DNA of 64,000 nt from Rhodoligotrophos appendicifer (GCF_007474605.1 NZ_VHKL01000004.1:62001-126000); one strand, 5' to 3'. Shown: positions 25,685 through 34,551, numbered from the stretch's first letter. Numbers and translations are program-made. Notes: generated by a model from the letters alone, not told the origin.

Positions 25685-26551
25685 ATGACGAAAGCCGTTC
25701 TCGGCATCATCGGTGGCAGCGGTTTCTACGAGCTGCCCCTAGCAAATGCCCGTCGCGAGCAGATCGAGAGCCCCTGGGGGGCACCGTCGGATGCGGTCAC
25801 CATCGGTGACGTCGACGGCCTACCCGTGGTGTTCCTGCCCCGGCATGGACGTGGACACCGGCTGTCGCCGAGCGACATCAATTACCGCGCCAATATCGAT
25901 GTGATGAAGCGGGCCGGGGTCACCGACCTCGTCTCCGTCTCGGCTTGCGGCTCCTTCCGAGAGCATCTGCCACCGGGCACATTCGTCCTTGTCGACCAGT
26001 TCATCGATCGGACCTTCGCGAGGGCCAAGAGCTTCTTCGGCAATGGCTGCGTTGCGCATGTGTCAGTCGCCGATCCCGTGAGCCCCAGGCTCGTCGAGCA
26101 TGTGGCCGCGGCCGCCCGAGCCGAGCAGATCCAGCATCATCTGGGCGGCACCTATCTGGCCATGGAAGGCCCGCAGTTTTCGAGCCTGGCTGAGTCCAAG
26201 CTCTATCGCGAGTGGGGCTGCGACGTCATCGGCATGACGAACATGCCGGAAGCGAAGCTCGCCCGCGAGGCGGAGATTAGCTATTCAACCGTCGCCATGG
26301 TCACCGATTTTGACAGCTGGCATCCGGATCACGGAGCGGTCGACATCAGTCAGATCATCCGGGTCATGACTGCCAATGGCGACAATGCCCGACGTCTTGT
26401 TGCCCGACTGGCTCGGGACTTCCCTCGCGAGCACGAGCCCTGCCCGATCGGATCCGACCGGGCGCTGGAATACGCCATCATCACGGCGCCGGAGGCGCGT
26501 GACCCTGCTCTGCTGGCGAAGCTAGACGCCGTTGCGGGGCGGGTTCTGTAA
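25685..26551 (+). CDS. mtnP: S-methyl-5'-thioadenosine phosphorylase
   Basis: This 288-residue phosphorylase converts methylthioadenosine and phosphate to adenine and methylthioribose-1-phosphate. It has GIIGGSGFY at the N-terminus, a phosphate loop region FLPRHGRGH, SACGSFREHLPPGTFVL, the methionine-binding MEGPQFSSLAES and IGMTNMPEAKLARE. It follows petC by ten bases. Its products feed Apt (adenine) and MtnA (the sugar phosphate), whose genes lie 3 kb downstream, separated by an inserted block of unknown genes. Confidence 0.96.
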   Translation: MTKAVLGIIGGSGFYELPLANARREQIESPWGAPSDAVTIGDVDGLPVVFLPRHGRGHRLSPSDINYRANIDVMKRAGVTDLVSVSACGSFREHLPPGTFVLVDQFIDRTFARAKSFFGNGCVAHVSVADPVSPRLVEHVAAAARAEQIQHHLGGTYLAMEGPQFSSLAESKLYREWGCDVIGMTNMPEAKLAREAEISYSTVAMVTDFDSWHPDHGAVDISQIIRVMTANGDNARRLVARLARDFPREHEPCPIGSDRALEYAIITAPEARDPALLAKLDAVAGRVL

Positions 26552-26711
26552 GCAGCGCGTGGCGAGCCTGTCTGATCACTCCTGGTGCGAGCGATGACCC
26601 GATCGCTGGCTGCCCATCCCCGAGCCAGTTGCCGACTGGCATGATGCGATGCGGCGCCGTGGCTTGAACAGGGAATAATCTTGATGTGCATCAGTCTCGG
26701 CGGCACGAACC

Positions 26712-27263
26712 TTATCTGAGTGTCAGCTCATAGGCCTCTGCAGGATAGCGCTCGAACTCGATCCGCTGAAAGCTCTCTTCCGGTGCAAAGTTCACCGACT
26801 TCTTTCCCAATTCCACGGCTTCTCCGGTGCTCGGATCCGACAGCGCCTTGACGATCGATGAGAGCTGCCGGTGCGTGTTCTCGGAATTCTGCAACAGAAA
26901 ATCCTTGGCGCTTGAGACTGCAGTATTGATTTCGGGAACGGCTGCAGGCGTCTGGGTCAATCGATCAAGTGCAGGAAAGATCTCAGCGTCCGCGTTGGCA
27001 ACCAGATGGTGAACAGCGTTCGTCTGCTTCATGGCCTGGTTGATGACTTCGGACGATCGTGCAGGGCCGCGATACGGGGTGTAGCTGTTTGCGATCGCCA
27101 GATTATCAAGCGCGGCCTGTTCCAGCGGTGCAATGGGCGCGGTCGAATACCCATTTGTGCGAACCACTTCGCTCAGTCCCTCAAGGCACGCTTTCTGCAC
27201 ACTAAAGTGCCCCTGCACGATGTTTGCAGCTTTAGAAGCCAACTGGCTGGGTCTCATGGTCAT
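26712..27263 (-). CDS. Unknown protein of the mtnP-apt insertion
   Basis: This soluble protein of about 183 residues has no signal and no membrane helix and is probably largely helical. It starts MTMRPSQLASKAANIVQG, has NLAIANSYTPYRGPA in the middle and ends with a KKSVNFAPEESFQRIEFERYP segment. No family is recognised. The ATG at 27263 (or 27257) is preferred to an upstream GTG because the intervening sequence is AT-rich and looks non-coding. It is on the strand opposite to the flanking metabolic genes. The ending KKSVNFAP is reminiscent of the KKSVSFSS segment of the protein at 27990. Confidence 0.6.
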   Translation of the reverse strand: MTMRPSQLASKAANIVQGHFSVQKACLEGLSEVVRTNGYSTAPIAPLEQAALDNLAIANSYTPYRGPARSSEVINQAMKQTNAVHHLVANADAEIFPALDRLTQTPAAVPEINTAVSSAKDFLLQNSENTHRQLSSIVKALSDPSTGEAVELGKKSVNFAPEESFQRIEFERYPAEAYELTLR

Positions 27264-27447
27264 CTCATCAAATTTAATAATAAAAAACGGCACTATTGCT
27301 GTTTAAGCGCAGTGTTATCGACGACGTGCGGCCTAAGATGATAAAAATCAACAGGCATGAAGTCTTCCCAGGTCCCGCTTGTAGAGATGAACAGGACCCG
27401 GGCAAACGCGACAGGGGCTTCCGCAGCCTTACCGTCTCTTTGGTCTG

Positions 27448-27930
27448 TCAGATCTGATACCAGTTATCGACGGTGCGATGTGTCGTTCCAACGAGGGAAT
27501 CGTGGAAGGGCCCGAAGTTCGGACCTGCGTCTTCCAGAAACGAACGTGTGTCGGACACCTTGTCCGACCAGAACTCTGGAGATTTCACTTCGGCTTCCAA
27601 AGCTCTCGCACGCAGTTCCGCCGGAACATGGTGTTCTTTGGCGCGGATCATATTGCCGACTTCCGCGTCGCCATAGCCGGCGCGCGGCGCCTTAAGGACG
27701 AGCGGCTTGCGAAATTGGGTCCATTCCGTAGCGCTGCCCTCTTCCGGTCCGTATGCGATCCACTTGGTCTCGTGGATCAGGGAGATCTTCCCCGGAAACG
27801 GCGGCGCCGCCTTCTCCGGAAGGTTGTCCCATTTGATGTTTGCAAGCGCGACCCCGGTCACGTGGACCTTCGGCATTTCCGCATTCGGGGCCGGCAGAAC
27901 AGAAGTCCGTGAAGTCACGATTGGCTGCAT
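27448..27930 (-). CDS. Unknown protein, paralogue of the next gene upstream
   Basis: This 160-residue soluble protein of unknown function has an ANIKWD motif at 30-35, KISLIHET at about 48 and AGYGDAE at 84-90. EVKSPEF follows at 114-120. The neighbouring 228-residue protein has AKVRWD at 49-54, AGYKDVE at 150-156 and EVSSAEF at 180-186, and the last two motifs are separated by exactly the same distance in both. This shows that they are diverged duplicates. A ribosome-binding site (AAGGAT) precedes the ATG. A role is not known; a secreted effector or a toxin partner is a guess. Confidence 0.65.
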   Translation of the reverse strand: MQPIVTSRTSVLPAPNAEMPKVHVTGVALANIKWDNLPEKAAPPFPGKISLIHETKWIAYGPEEGSATEWTQFRKPLVLKAPRAGYGDAEVGNMIRAKEHHVPAELRARALEAEVKSPEFWSDKVSDTRSFLEDAGPNFGPFHDSLVGTTHRTVDNWYQI

Positions 27931-27989
27931 TTCAAATATCCTTAAATAAATTCTTCTGGGTACGGGTGTGCGTAGGGGCTTAGCTGCCC

Positions 27990-28676
27990 CTACAAGGAGC
28001 CATAATGGTCCAATACGGCAGCAATGTTCGCTTCGGTCTGCTTATCCTCAAAGGCTTGCAGTTCCTCGTCGACATCCCTCGGATTAGGCCAAAAATCATC
28101 GGCACTGCTTGGCTTGTGAAACTCGGCGCTTGAGACTTCCCGATGCATCGCATCGGCCTTATCGCGGGCAGACATATTGGCAGATCTCTCGTCAAACAGG
28201 TTGCTGATCTCCACGTCCTTATACCCCGCCATGGGGTTTTTCTTGTAATTCGTACGTTCGATGTTCTCTCCCTCAATGAGGGTATCAGGTGACGAAGAAA
28301 ACGAAACAGATTTTTTCGGCCCCGTAGCTGTATTGTAATGTAAATCTCGCTGAATAACTTCTGGTTCAACCGCTTGAAATTTCGGAAGACCTCCAGGACC
28401 GACACCGTTCTCCATTTTTGCTGTTGAAAACGCTGACTTGAATTCGGGTGAGTCCTGACCATGACTAAAGAAGGTCTTCATCCAAGACGGGTATTCCGAA
28501 TGGCTCACCGGCTTATCCCAGCGGACCTTTGCTTGTGCCGAGTCAAAATTTTTGAATGCCATCTGAGAAGTCAAGCCAGACGTCAACGGAGTAAAGACCG
28601 TCGGCATGTCAGGTTCCATGTTCGCGTTTATGGACTTTATAAGGGGCTCCATGGCTGGAGAAGGGATTTTTCTCAT
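27990..28676 (-). CDS. Unknown protein, longer paralogue
   Basis: This 228-residue soluble protein has no recognised family. It shares AKVRWD (49-54), a KKSVSFSS segment at 121-128, AGYKDVE (150-156) and EVSSAEF (180-186) with the smaller neighbour. The latter two motifs keep identical spacing. The coding sequence is visibly more AT-rich than the flanking mtnP and apt genes, which suggests recent acquisition. An AGGT ribosome-binding site is about eight bases before the first ATG; later ATGs at codons 9, 20 and 24 are possible. There is no signal peptide. Confidence 0.65.
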   Translation of the reverse strand: MRKIPSPAMEPLIKSINANMEPDMPTVFTPLTSGLTSQMAFKNFDSAQAKVRWDKPVSHSEYPSWMKTFFSHGQDSPEFKSAFSTAKMENGVGPGGLPKFQAVEPEVIQRDLHYNTATGPKKSVSFSSSPDTLIEGENIERTNYKKNPMAGYKDVEISNLFDERSANMSARDKADAMHREVSSAEFHKPSSADDFWPNPRDVDEELQAFEDKQTEANIAAVLDHYGSL

Positions 28677-29194
28677 GATGATACCTATGAAGATAAATGT
28701 TCAATTGCGCCGAGCCCAACTCAAAATCATGAGCCTGTTCTCAATAATTTTTGGATGAAATATTGATGTTTTATTGTTGGACGAAGTTTATCTCACTCAC
28801 CATCCCAGAAAAAGCATTCGCGTGGGAGCCAGGCTCCTGAAGATTCAGGCGGTGGCATGGCCATCCGATGCTGATGGCTGCGCACAGTGGCGGCTCTATC
28901 ATCGATCCTCGCCAAATCATTTCCAAGTAGGTACGTTGTAGGAGCTTGTTTTTTACTCTTCTGGTTTAAAAAAATTGCAAAGAAAGTCTGTGCAATCTTA
29001 AGTTGTTTGCCGCTTTCTGGGTGGAACGGCTGCATTTCTAGTGAACTTATCCCCGCGCCTTCGGCGCATGCCGGCAGCGCGTGGAGCGCCGATCGGTCGC
29101 TCGATATCCTTAAACCATTCGCGCCCGCTCGGCGCTCGGCGCTCCACGCCCTGCGCTATCGCATCGAAGGTCGCGGATGCGCCCCTTCGGCTCA
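28677..29194. other. Intergenic stretch, AT-rich then GC-rich, no convincing gene
   Basis: About 500 bases hold the promoter region of the unknown gene at 27990 (AT-rich part, 28680-28990). A GC-rich part from 29040 with hairpins and a long inverted repeat follows. Open frames here have no ribosome-binding sites and skewed composition, so I do not call them. The sharp change of composition near 29040 marks the right end of the inserted block. Confidence 0.5.
29079..29149. repeat. 14-base inverted repeat
   Basis: GCGTGGAGCGCCGA (29079-29092) is repeated in inverted orientation as TCGGCGCTCCACGC (29136-29149) with 43 bases between. It lies at the boundary between the AT-rich unknown-gene block and the apt side. 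A second, short hairpin (GCGCC-TTC-GGCGC) is just to the left near 29055. It could be a transcript-end structure or a remnant of a mobile element end. Confidence 0.6.
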
Positions 29195-29425
29195 CTACAC
29201 GCCAGTGCCGAGCCCGGTGCCGTTGCCTGTGCCCCAGTGCCAGCTGCCTGCCCAGGGCAGCCAGACGAGACCGGTCAGCCCGATCGCTGCAAACAGAGCC
29301 ATGCCAATGAGCCAAAGGATGATCATGGCCGGGATGGAGGCGATCGCGAGCTTCACCAGGAAACGCACCATCGACCAGAAGGGCATCTTGATGTCGGTGA
29401 CGACGACTTCGCGGTGTTCAGTCAT
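29195..29425 (-). CDS. Small two-helix membrane protein, unknown
   Basis: This 76-residue protein has a charged start (MTEHREVVVTDIKMPFW) and two hydrophobic stretches around LAIASIPAMIILWLIGMAL and FAAIGLTGLVWLP, followed by a glycine/threonine-rich tail. An AAGGAAT ribosome-binding site precedes the ATG. It resembles small conserved alphaproteobacterial membrane proteins without assigned function. It is divergent from apt. Confidence 0.65.
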   Translation of the reverse strand: MTEHREVVVTDIKMPFWSMVRFLVKLAIASIPAMIILWLIGMALFAAIGLTGLVWLPWAGSWHWGTGNGTGLGTGV

Positions 29426-29575
29426 TGCAATTCCTTCACTCTTGGCAGAACTCACGGCCTCCTATACTCGAAATCGCGTCGCGTATCTGTTAAGCCTCAA
29501 CGCCTCGGCGCAGGCCCTCGGGCCATGGCGTCTCCCGCCGTCCGGCTTCGTGCCCCAAATGAGGAACACTTGCCC

Positions 29576-30121
29576 ATGCCCGTCCGCAGTCACACGGACA
29601 TCAAGAGCCTGATCCGCTCGATCCCCGATTATCCCAAACCCGGCATCATCTTCCGTGACGTCACGACGCTGCTGGCGGATGCACGCGGGCTGCGGGCCTC
29701 CATCGACGAGCTGATCTGGCCCTTCATCTACCAGGACATCGATTACGTCGCGGGCATCGAGGCGCGTGGGTTCATCCTCGGCGGGGCGGTTGCGCGGGAG
29801 TTGGGCGTCGGCTTCATCCCCATCCGCAAAAAGGGCAAGCTTCCCTGGAAGACGATCGGCAAGGAGTATCAACTCGAATATGGTGTCGATACTGTCGAGA
29901 TCCATGCCGATGCCGTCAGGCGCGGCGACCGGATCCTGCTCATCGACGACCTGATCGCCACGGGGGGAACGGCCTCTGCCGCCATCGAGCTCCTGCAGGA
30001 ATCCGGTGGCGAGGTGATCGCCGCCGCCTTCATCATCGACCTGCCCTTCCTGCAAGGGGCGGCGAAGGTGCGCGAGAAGGGGCTGCGAGTCCATACGATC
30101 ATCGAGTTCGAGGGCGAATAG
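29576..30121 (+). CDS. apt: Adenine phosphoribosyltransferase
   Basis: This 181-residue cytosolic enzyme joins adenine to PRPP to make AMP. It has [19 protein letters not shown] at the N-terminus, [14 protein letters not shown] and the PRPP loop [14 protein letters not shown]. The start at 29576 has GAGGAA upstream; longer frames are open but not conserved. It lies two bases before mtnA, forming a methylthioadenosine-recycling pair with mtnP. Confidence 0.97.
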   Translation: MPVRSHTDIKSLIRSIPDYPKPGIIFRDVTTLLADARGLRASIDELIWPFIYQDIDYVAGIEARGFILGGAVARELGVGFIPIRKKGKLPWKTIGKEYQLEYGVDTVEIHADAVRRGDRILLIDDLIATGGTASAAIELLQESGGEVIAAAFIIDLPFLQGAAKVREKGLRVHTIIEFEGE

Positions 30122-30123
30122 GC

Positions 30124-31221
30124 ATGAAGGTCAACGGCGTCCACTACCGATCGATCTGGGTCGAGGCGGACGGCCGCTCGGTCCGCATCATCGACCAGAC
30201 GCGGCTGCCGCACGACTTCGTGGTCATCGGAATCGAAACGCTCGAGGATGCCGCCCGGGCGATCGAGACGATGCAGGTGCGGGGTGCTCCGCTGATCGGT
30301 GCCACCGCCGCCTATGGCATGGCGCTGGCACTGGCCTCGGACGCTTCCGACGACGCCCTGGAGGAGGCGGCCCTCCGCCTGCGGCGCACCCGCCCGACAG
30401 CGATCAACCTCCATTGGGCAATCGACGAGATGCTGGGCGCCATCCGCAACCAGCCGCGGGAGGACCGGGTCGAGGCGGCCTTCACCAAGGCCGCCGCGCT
30501 CTGCGATGCGGACGTAGAAACCAATCGGCAGATCGGTCAGCACGGATTGAAACTCATCCGGCGCGCCGCGGATGCGAAGCCCGGCCAACGGATCAATGTG
30601 CTCACCCATTGCAATGCCGGCTGGATCGCCACCGTGGACTGGGGCACGGCGCTGGCACCCATCTACATGGCGCATGAGGCCGGGCTTGACGTTCATGTCT
30701 GGGTCGACGAGACCCGACCGCGCAATCAGGGTGCTGCACTGACGGCCTGGGAACTCGGACAGCACGGTGTGCCGCACACCATCATCGCTGACAATACCGG
30801 TGGCCATCTCATGCAGCATGGCATGGTCGACCTTGCCATCGTCGGCACCGACCGCACGACCGCGCAGGGCGACGTCGCCAACAAGATCGGAACCTATCTC
30901 AAGGCGCTGGCCGCGAAGGACAATGACGTCGCTTTCTATGTCGCCCTACCCTCCTCTACCATCGACTGGACGATCGCCGACGGGGTACGCGACATTCCCA
31001 TCGAGCAGCGCTCGGGCGAAGAGGTCACGCACATGACCGGGCGCAGCGCGAATGGCGAGATCGTGACCGTCCAGATTTCCGCTCCGGGGAGCCCCGCTGC
31101 CAATTACGGCTTCGATGTCACGCCGGCGCGGCTCGTCAGCGGTCTCATCACCGAGAGGGGCGTGTGCGATGCCAGCCGGGAAGGTTTGCTCGGCCTGTTT
31201 CCCGAGCGGCGGGAAGCGTGA
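30124..31221 (+). CDS. mtnA: S-methyl-5-thioribose-1-phosphate isomerase
   Basis: This 365-residue isomerase converts methylthioribose-1-phosphate to methylthioribulose-1-phosphate, the step after MtnP. Family segments are [24 protein letters not shown] (catalytic cysteine region), [36 protein letters not shown] and LPSSTIDW. The later genes of the methionine salvage pathway are not in the window. It is co-transcribed with apt. Confidence 0.97.
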   Translation: MKVNGVHYRSIWVEADGRSVRIIDQTRLPHDFVVIGIETLEDAARAIETMQVRGAPLIGATAAYGMALALASDASDDALEEAALRLRRTRPTAINLHWAIDEMLGAIRNQPREDRVEAAFTKAAALCDADVETNRQIGQHGLKLIRRAADAKPGQRINVLTHCNAGWIATVDWGTALAPIYMAHEAGLDVHVWVDETRPRNQGAALTAWELGQHGVPHTIIADNTGGHLMQHGMVDLAIVGTDRTTAQGDVANKIGTYLKALAAKDNDVAFYVALPSSTIDWTIADGVRDIPIEQRSGEEVTHMTGRSANGEIVTVQISAPGSPAANYGFDVTPARLVSGLITERGVCDASREGLLGLFPERREA

Positions 31222-31225
31222 GCGG

Positions 31226-31705
31226 TCACGTCTCGACTTTCTGCACAAGGACCTTGCTGCGGAAGGAGATCACCGGCACGCCGTCCTGATTGCGCCCCTC
31301 GATCGCGAAGGTGATCATGCCCCATTCGGGACGCGATTTGAGCTCGCGCTTGTCGACCACCGACATGGTGTAGGTCACCTCGTCGTCAACATAGACGGGC
31401 TTCGACCAGCGCAGCTGCTCAAAGCCCGGTGATACGCCGATCTCGGGCCACCGGCCGCGACGCGGCTGTTCGGTCGCGCGCATGCTTTCGAGCTTACGCA
31501 GATTGCAGTTCATCCAGGCGGCCGCGGTCTGCCAACCGGAAGCGCAGAGATGGCCGAAATGGGACTGGCGCGCCGCCGCCTCCGTCAGATGGAAGGGCTG
31601 CGGATCATACCGCCTCGCGAAACCGGTGATGCTTTCTGCCGTGAAGCGATAAGTGCCCACGAGAATGGGCTCCCCGATGGCCATATCTTCGTAGAATTCA
31701 TACAT
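31226..31705 (-). CDS. MaoC-like hot-dog dehydratase (second of pair)
   Basis: This protein of about 159 residues has a MaoC/(R)-hydratase hot-dog fold. The hydration-site region is RYDPQPFHLTEAAA, with ASGWQTAAAWM following; the Asp-His catalytic pair is DPQPFH. It overlaps the upstream MaoC gene by eight bases and should form a heterodimer or double-hot-dog hydratase with it. Enoyl-CoA-type substrates are typical. The start MYEFYEDMAIG is chosen by alignment of the two copies. Confidence 0.88.
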   Translation of the reverse strand: MYEFYEDMAIGEPILVGTYRFTAESITGFARRYDPQPFHLTEAAARQSHFGHLCASGWQTAAAWMNCNLRKLESMRATEQPRRGRWPEIGVSPGFEQLRWSKPVYVDDEVTYTMSVVDKRELKSRPEWGMITFAIEGRNQDGVPVISFRSKVLVQKVET

Positions 31706-32165
31706 CGGACATCTCGGAGGCTCGGGTTTTAAACAGATTGGAGCCACGCACCTCGGTCACTTTCTCACCATCCGCCCGGAATAGCTCCCACAGCATCGCC
31801 ACGATACCCATTTCCGGCCGCTTGGCAGACACGCGCGCCTCCACCACGACGGATCTGAGAGTCAGAACATCGCCCGGCCGAACCGGTTTCAGCCATTTGC
31901 ATTCCTCGATCCCGAACGAGCCCATGCTGGCCGCACTCAAAATATAACTGTCTGCGATCAGACGCATAACGATCGCGCTGACATGCCAACCACTCGCTGC
32001 CAGACCGCCGAGGAAGCTGTCTTTTGCCGCTTCCTCGTCGGTGTGAAATGGAAGCCAGTCATATTCGCGCGCAAAGCTTTTGATCTCGTCGGCGGTCAAT
32101 TCGTAATCACGCGACGTGAAGGTGCGGCCGACCGGGAAGTCCTCGAAATAAAGCAGCTCCGACAT
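31698..32165 (-). CDS. MaoC-like hot-dog dehydratase (first of pair)
   Basis: This 155-residue hot-dog protein shows YFEDFPVGRTF at the start and REYDWLPFHTDEEAA, where the usual DPQPFH is DWLPFH, so proline and histidine are kept and glutamine is lost. The rest, including GLAASGWHVSAIVMRL, parallels the downstream copy. The ribosome-binding site GAGGAGGGG is very strong. It comes 10 bases after the ychF stop on the same strand, so the pair may be read through from rplY-pth-ychF. Confidence 0.87.
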   Translation of the reverse strand: MSELLYFEDFPVGRTFTSRDYELTADEIKSFAREYDWLPFHTDEEAAKDSFLGGLAASGWHVSAIVMRLIADSYILSAASMGSFGIEECKWLKPVRPGDVLTLRSVVVEARVSAKRPEMGIVAMLWELFRADGEKVTEVRGSNLFKTRASEMSDV

Positions 32166-32175
32166 GGCCCCTCCT

Positions 32176-33273
32176 CTAGTTGGCGAAGCGGAAATGCATG
32201 ACGTCACCGTCGCGGACCACGTAGTCCTTGCCTTCCAACCGCATCTTGCCGGCCTCCTTGGCCCCGGTTTCGCCGCCCAGCACGACATAATCATCATAGG
32301 CAATGGTTTCGGCCCGAATGAAGCCCTTCTCGAAGTCCGTGTGGATGACGCCGGCAGCCTTCGGCGCGGTCGTGGCCTGGCGCACGGTCCATGCGCGCGC
32401 CTCTTTGGGGCCGACGGTGAAGTAGGTGATCAGCTCGAGAAGCCTGTAGCCTTCCCTAATGAGGCGATTGAGCCCAGGCTCTTCGAGACCGAGATCGGCA
32501 AGGTATTCCGTCCGCTCCTCCGCTGACAATTGCGCCAGCTCGGCTTCGATCTGGGCGGAGATGACGACAGCCCCCGCTCCTTCGGCCTTTGCCTGCTCGA
32601 AGACCGCCCGCGAATAGTCGTTCCCTTCGGCCGCCGAAGCCTCGTCCACGTTGCAGACGTAGAGGACGGGCTTGTTGGTGATTAATCCCAACGCCTTCCA
32701 GGCTGCGCGCTGATCCTCGGCGATTTCAGCAAAGCGCGCTGGTCTTCCCTCGCGCAACAGAACCAGCGCCTTGTCCATGAGGTCGACGGTGGCCTTCGCC
32801 TCCTTGTCGCCACCCTTGGCCTTCTTTTCCAGCGCCACACGTCGCCGCTCCAAGCTTTCCAGATCGGACAGCATCAACTCCGTCTCGACAATCTGAGCAT
32901 CGCTCCAGGGATCGATCTTTCCCTCAACATGGGTCACGTCGTCGTCGACGAAGCAACGGAGCACATGAGCGATTGCATCCACCTCGCGGATATTGGCAAG
33001 GAACTGATTGCCTAGACCCTCGCCCTTCGAGGCGCCGCGAACGAGGCCGGCAATGTCCACGAAGGTCAGACGCGTCGGGATAGTCTCCCGCGACTTGGCG
33101 ATGAGGGCGAGCTTTTCAAGGCGTGGGTCGGGCACCGCGACGTCACCCACATTGGGCTCGATCGTGCAAAACGGGTAATTCGCCGCCTGGGCTGCCGCCG
33201 TCTCGGTCAGCGCATTGAAAAGCGTCGACTTACCCACATTGGGGAGGCCGACGATGCCGCAGCGGAAACCCAT
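32176..33273 (-). CDS. ychF: Redox-regulated ATPase YchF (Obg-like)
   Basis: This 365-residue P-loop ATPase has a G1 motif GLPNVGKSTLFNALT, DIAGLVRGASKGEGLGNQFL (G3 region), a coiled-coil insert around ALEKKAKGGD, and a C-terminal TGS domain with YFTVGPKEARAWTV. It binds ribosomes and is linked to stress and translation quality. It lies three bases after pth and is part of the rplY-pth-ychF operon, an arrangement common in bacteria. Confidence 0.97.
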   Translation of the reverse strand: MGFRCGIVGLPNVGKSTLFNALTETAAAQAANYPFCTIEPNVGDVAVPDPRLEKLALIAKSRETIPTRLTFVDIAGLVRGASKGEGLGNQFLANIREVDAIAHVLRCFVDDDVTHVEGKIDPWSDAQIVETELMLSDLESLERRRVALEKKAKGGDKEAKATVDLMDKALVLLREGRPARFAEIAEDQRAAWKALGLITNKPVLYVCNVDEASAAEGNDYSRAVFEQAKAEGAGAVVISAQIEAELAQLSAEERTEYLADLGLEEPGLNRLIREGYRLLELITYFTVGPKEARAWTVRQATTAPKAAGVIHTDFEKGFIRAETIAYDDYVVLGGETGAKEAGKMRLEGKDYVVRDGDVMHFRFAN

Positions 33274-33276
33274 AGC

Positions 33277-33894
33277 TCAATCCTTCTCGGGGGCCGGTTC
33301 CACATTGCGTGCCGGCTTCGGCTTCGGCGGATGAACCGCCATATGGACCAAATTCTGAAATCGAGCGTGCTGATCCGTGGCCAGTTGATCGGCGTTGGCT
33401 GCGATGGCGTCAAGCAGGCTGTCAAGCCAAACAGAGTCGGCCTTGGCGAAATCGCTCAAAACATGATGGTGAACGAGATCCCGATGCCCGGGATGACCAA
33501 TGCCCAAGCGGATGCGCGTAAAGTGCGGGCCAATATGGGCGATCATGGATTTCAGTCCATTATGGCCTGCAGCCCCTCCACCAAGTTTGACCCTGAGCTT
33601 GCCAGGCTCGAGATCGAGCTCATCATGAAGCACGACCACATCGGTGGGTTCCGCCTTGTAGAAGCGGAGAACCTCACCCACGGACCGACCGCTCTCATTC
33701 ATGAAGGTCATCGGCTTCAACAGAAGAAGCCGGACGCCGGCGATCTCGCCTTCGGCAATCTCACCTTGGAAGCGTCTCCGCCACGGTCCCAGCCCATGGC
33801 GCCGATGGATCGCATCGACAGCCATGAAGCCGATATTGTGACGGTTGTTCTCGTATTTCGGGCCTGGATTGCCCAGTCCGACGATGATGACCAC
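33277..33894 (-). CDS. pth: Peptidyl-tRNA hydrolase
   Basis: This 205-residue esterase frees tRNA from abortive peptidyl-tRNAs. Segments: GLGNPGPKYENNRHNIGFM with catalytic histidine, LLKPMTFMNESGRSV, VLHDELDL and GGGAAGHNGLKSM. The length is normal, with a basic C-terminal tail. It follows rplY by 33 bases. Confidence 0.97.
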   Translation of the reverse strand: MVIIVGLGNPGPKYENNRHNIGFMAVDAIHRRHGLGPWRRRFQGEIAEGEIAGVRLLLLKPMTFMNESGRSVGEVLRFYKAEPTDVVVLHDELDLEPGKLRVKLGGGAAGHNGLKSMIAHIGPHFTRIRLGIGHPGHRDLVHHHVLSDFAKADSVWLDSLLDAIAANADQLATDQHARFQNLVHMAVHPPKPKPARNVEPAPEKD

Positions 33895-33927
33895 AGGCTC
33901 CTCGCCCCTTTGGGCGCGCTCGGCGGC

Positions 33928-34551
33928 TTAGGAAGCAGCCGCCTCGCCGCCTTCCGCTCCCGCTTCGTCGTCACCCTCACGGAGCACGGCCGGCGCCGCG
34001 ATCGTGGCGATGGTGAAATCGCGGTCGGTGATGGTCGGCTTCGCACCTTCCGGCAACTGCACCGCCGAAATATGAATCGAATCACCAATATTCGTTCCAG
34101 TCAGATCGATGGTGATCTCTTCAGGAATGCTATCGGCGGGGCAATCGAGTTCAATCTCGTGGCGCACGATGTTCAGAACACCGCCGCGCTTGATGCCGGG
34201 CGAGGCCTCTTCATTGATGAAGAGCACCGGAACCTCAACCGTGATGTGCGAGCCTTTGACGACGCGCAGGAAATCCACATGAATGATGAAGTCGCGCACC
34301 GGCTCAAACTGGATGTCGCGCGGCAGCACTTGGACCGTCTCGTCACCCACCTTAAGGCTGTACATGGTGGAGAGGAAATGGCCGGTCTCGACCTCCTTCA
34401 TCAACACTTTGTACTCAACGGATACGAGTTGCGGCTCCATCTTGCCCCCATAAATCACTCCGGGGACCAATCCCTGTCGCCGTGTTGCCCGAGCGGCCCC
34501 CTTGCCGGCCCGTTCACGCACGACGGCAGTCAATTCATGTGTCTGCGCCAT
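33928..34551 (-). CDS. rplY: 50S ribosomal protein L25/general stress protein Ctc
   Basis: This 207-residue long-form L25 (CTC type) binds 5S rRNA through its N-terminal domain (RERAGKGAARATRRQGLVPG) and carries the C-terminal TL5 domain (DIQFEPVRDFIIHVDFLRV, INEEASPGIKRGGVLNIVRH). It ends in an acidic, disordered tail. It is the first gene of the rplY-pth-ychF operon, so the promoter is in the 250-base divergent region before uvrC. Confidence 0.96.
   Translation of the reverse strand: MAQTHELTAVVRERAGKGAARATRRQGLVPGVIYGGKMEPQLVSVEYKVLMKEVETGHFLSTMYSLKVGDETVQVLPRDIQFEPVRDFIIHVDFLRVVKGSHITVEVPVLFINEEASPGIKRGGVLNIVRHEIELDCPADSIPEEITIDLTGTNIGDSIHISAVQLPEGAKPTITDRDFTIATIAAPAVLREGDDEAGAEGGEAAAS

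Noticed and set aside
28677-28800. Type III secretion tts-box upstream of the unknown gene at 27990
   Set aside because: The upstream sequence does not contain the GTCAGCTTxTCGAAAGCT-type core; only AT-rich DNA is seen, so an effector role is not supported by regulation.
28793-29035. 80-codon minus-strand frame in the AT-rich block
   Set aside because: No ribosome-binding site, no family resemblance and a composition typical of chance frames. I list the region as intergenic.
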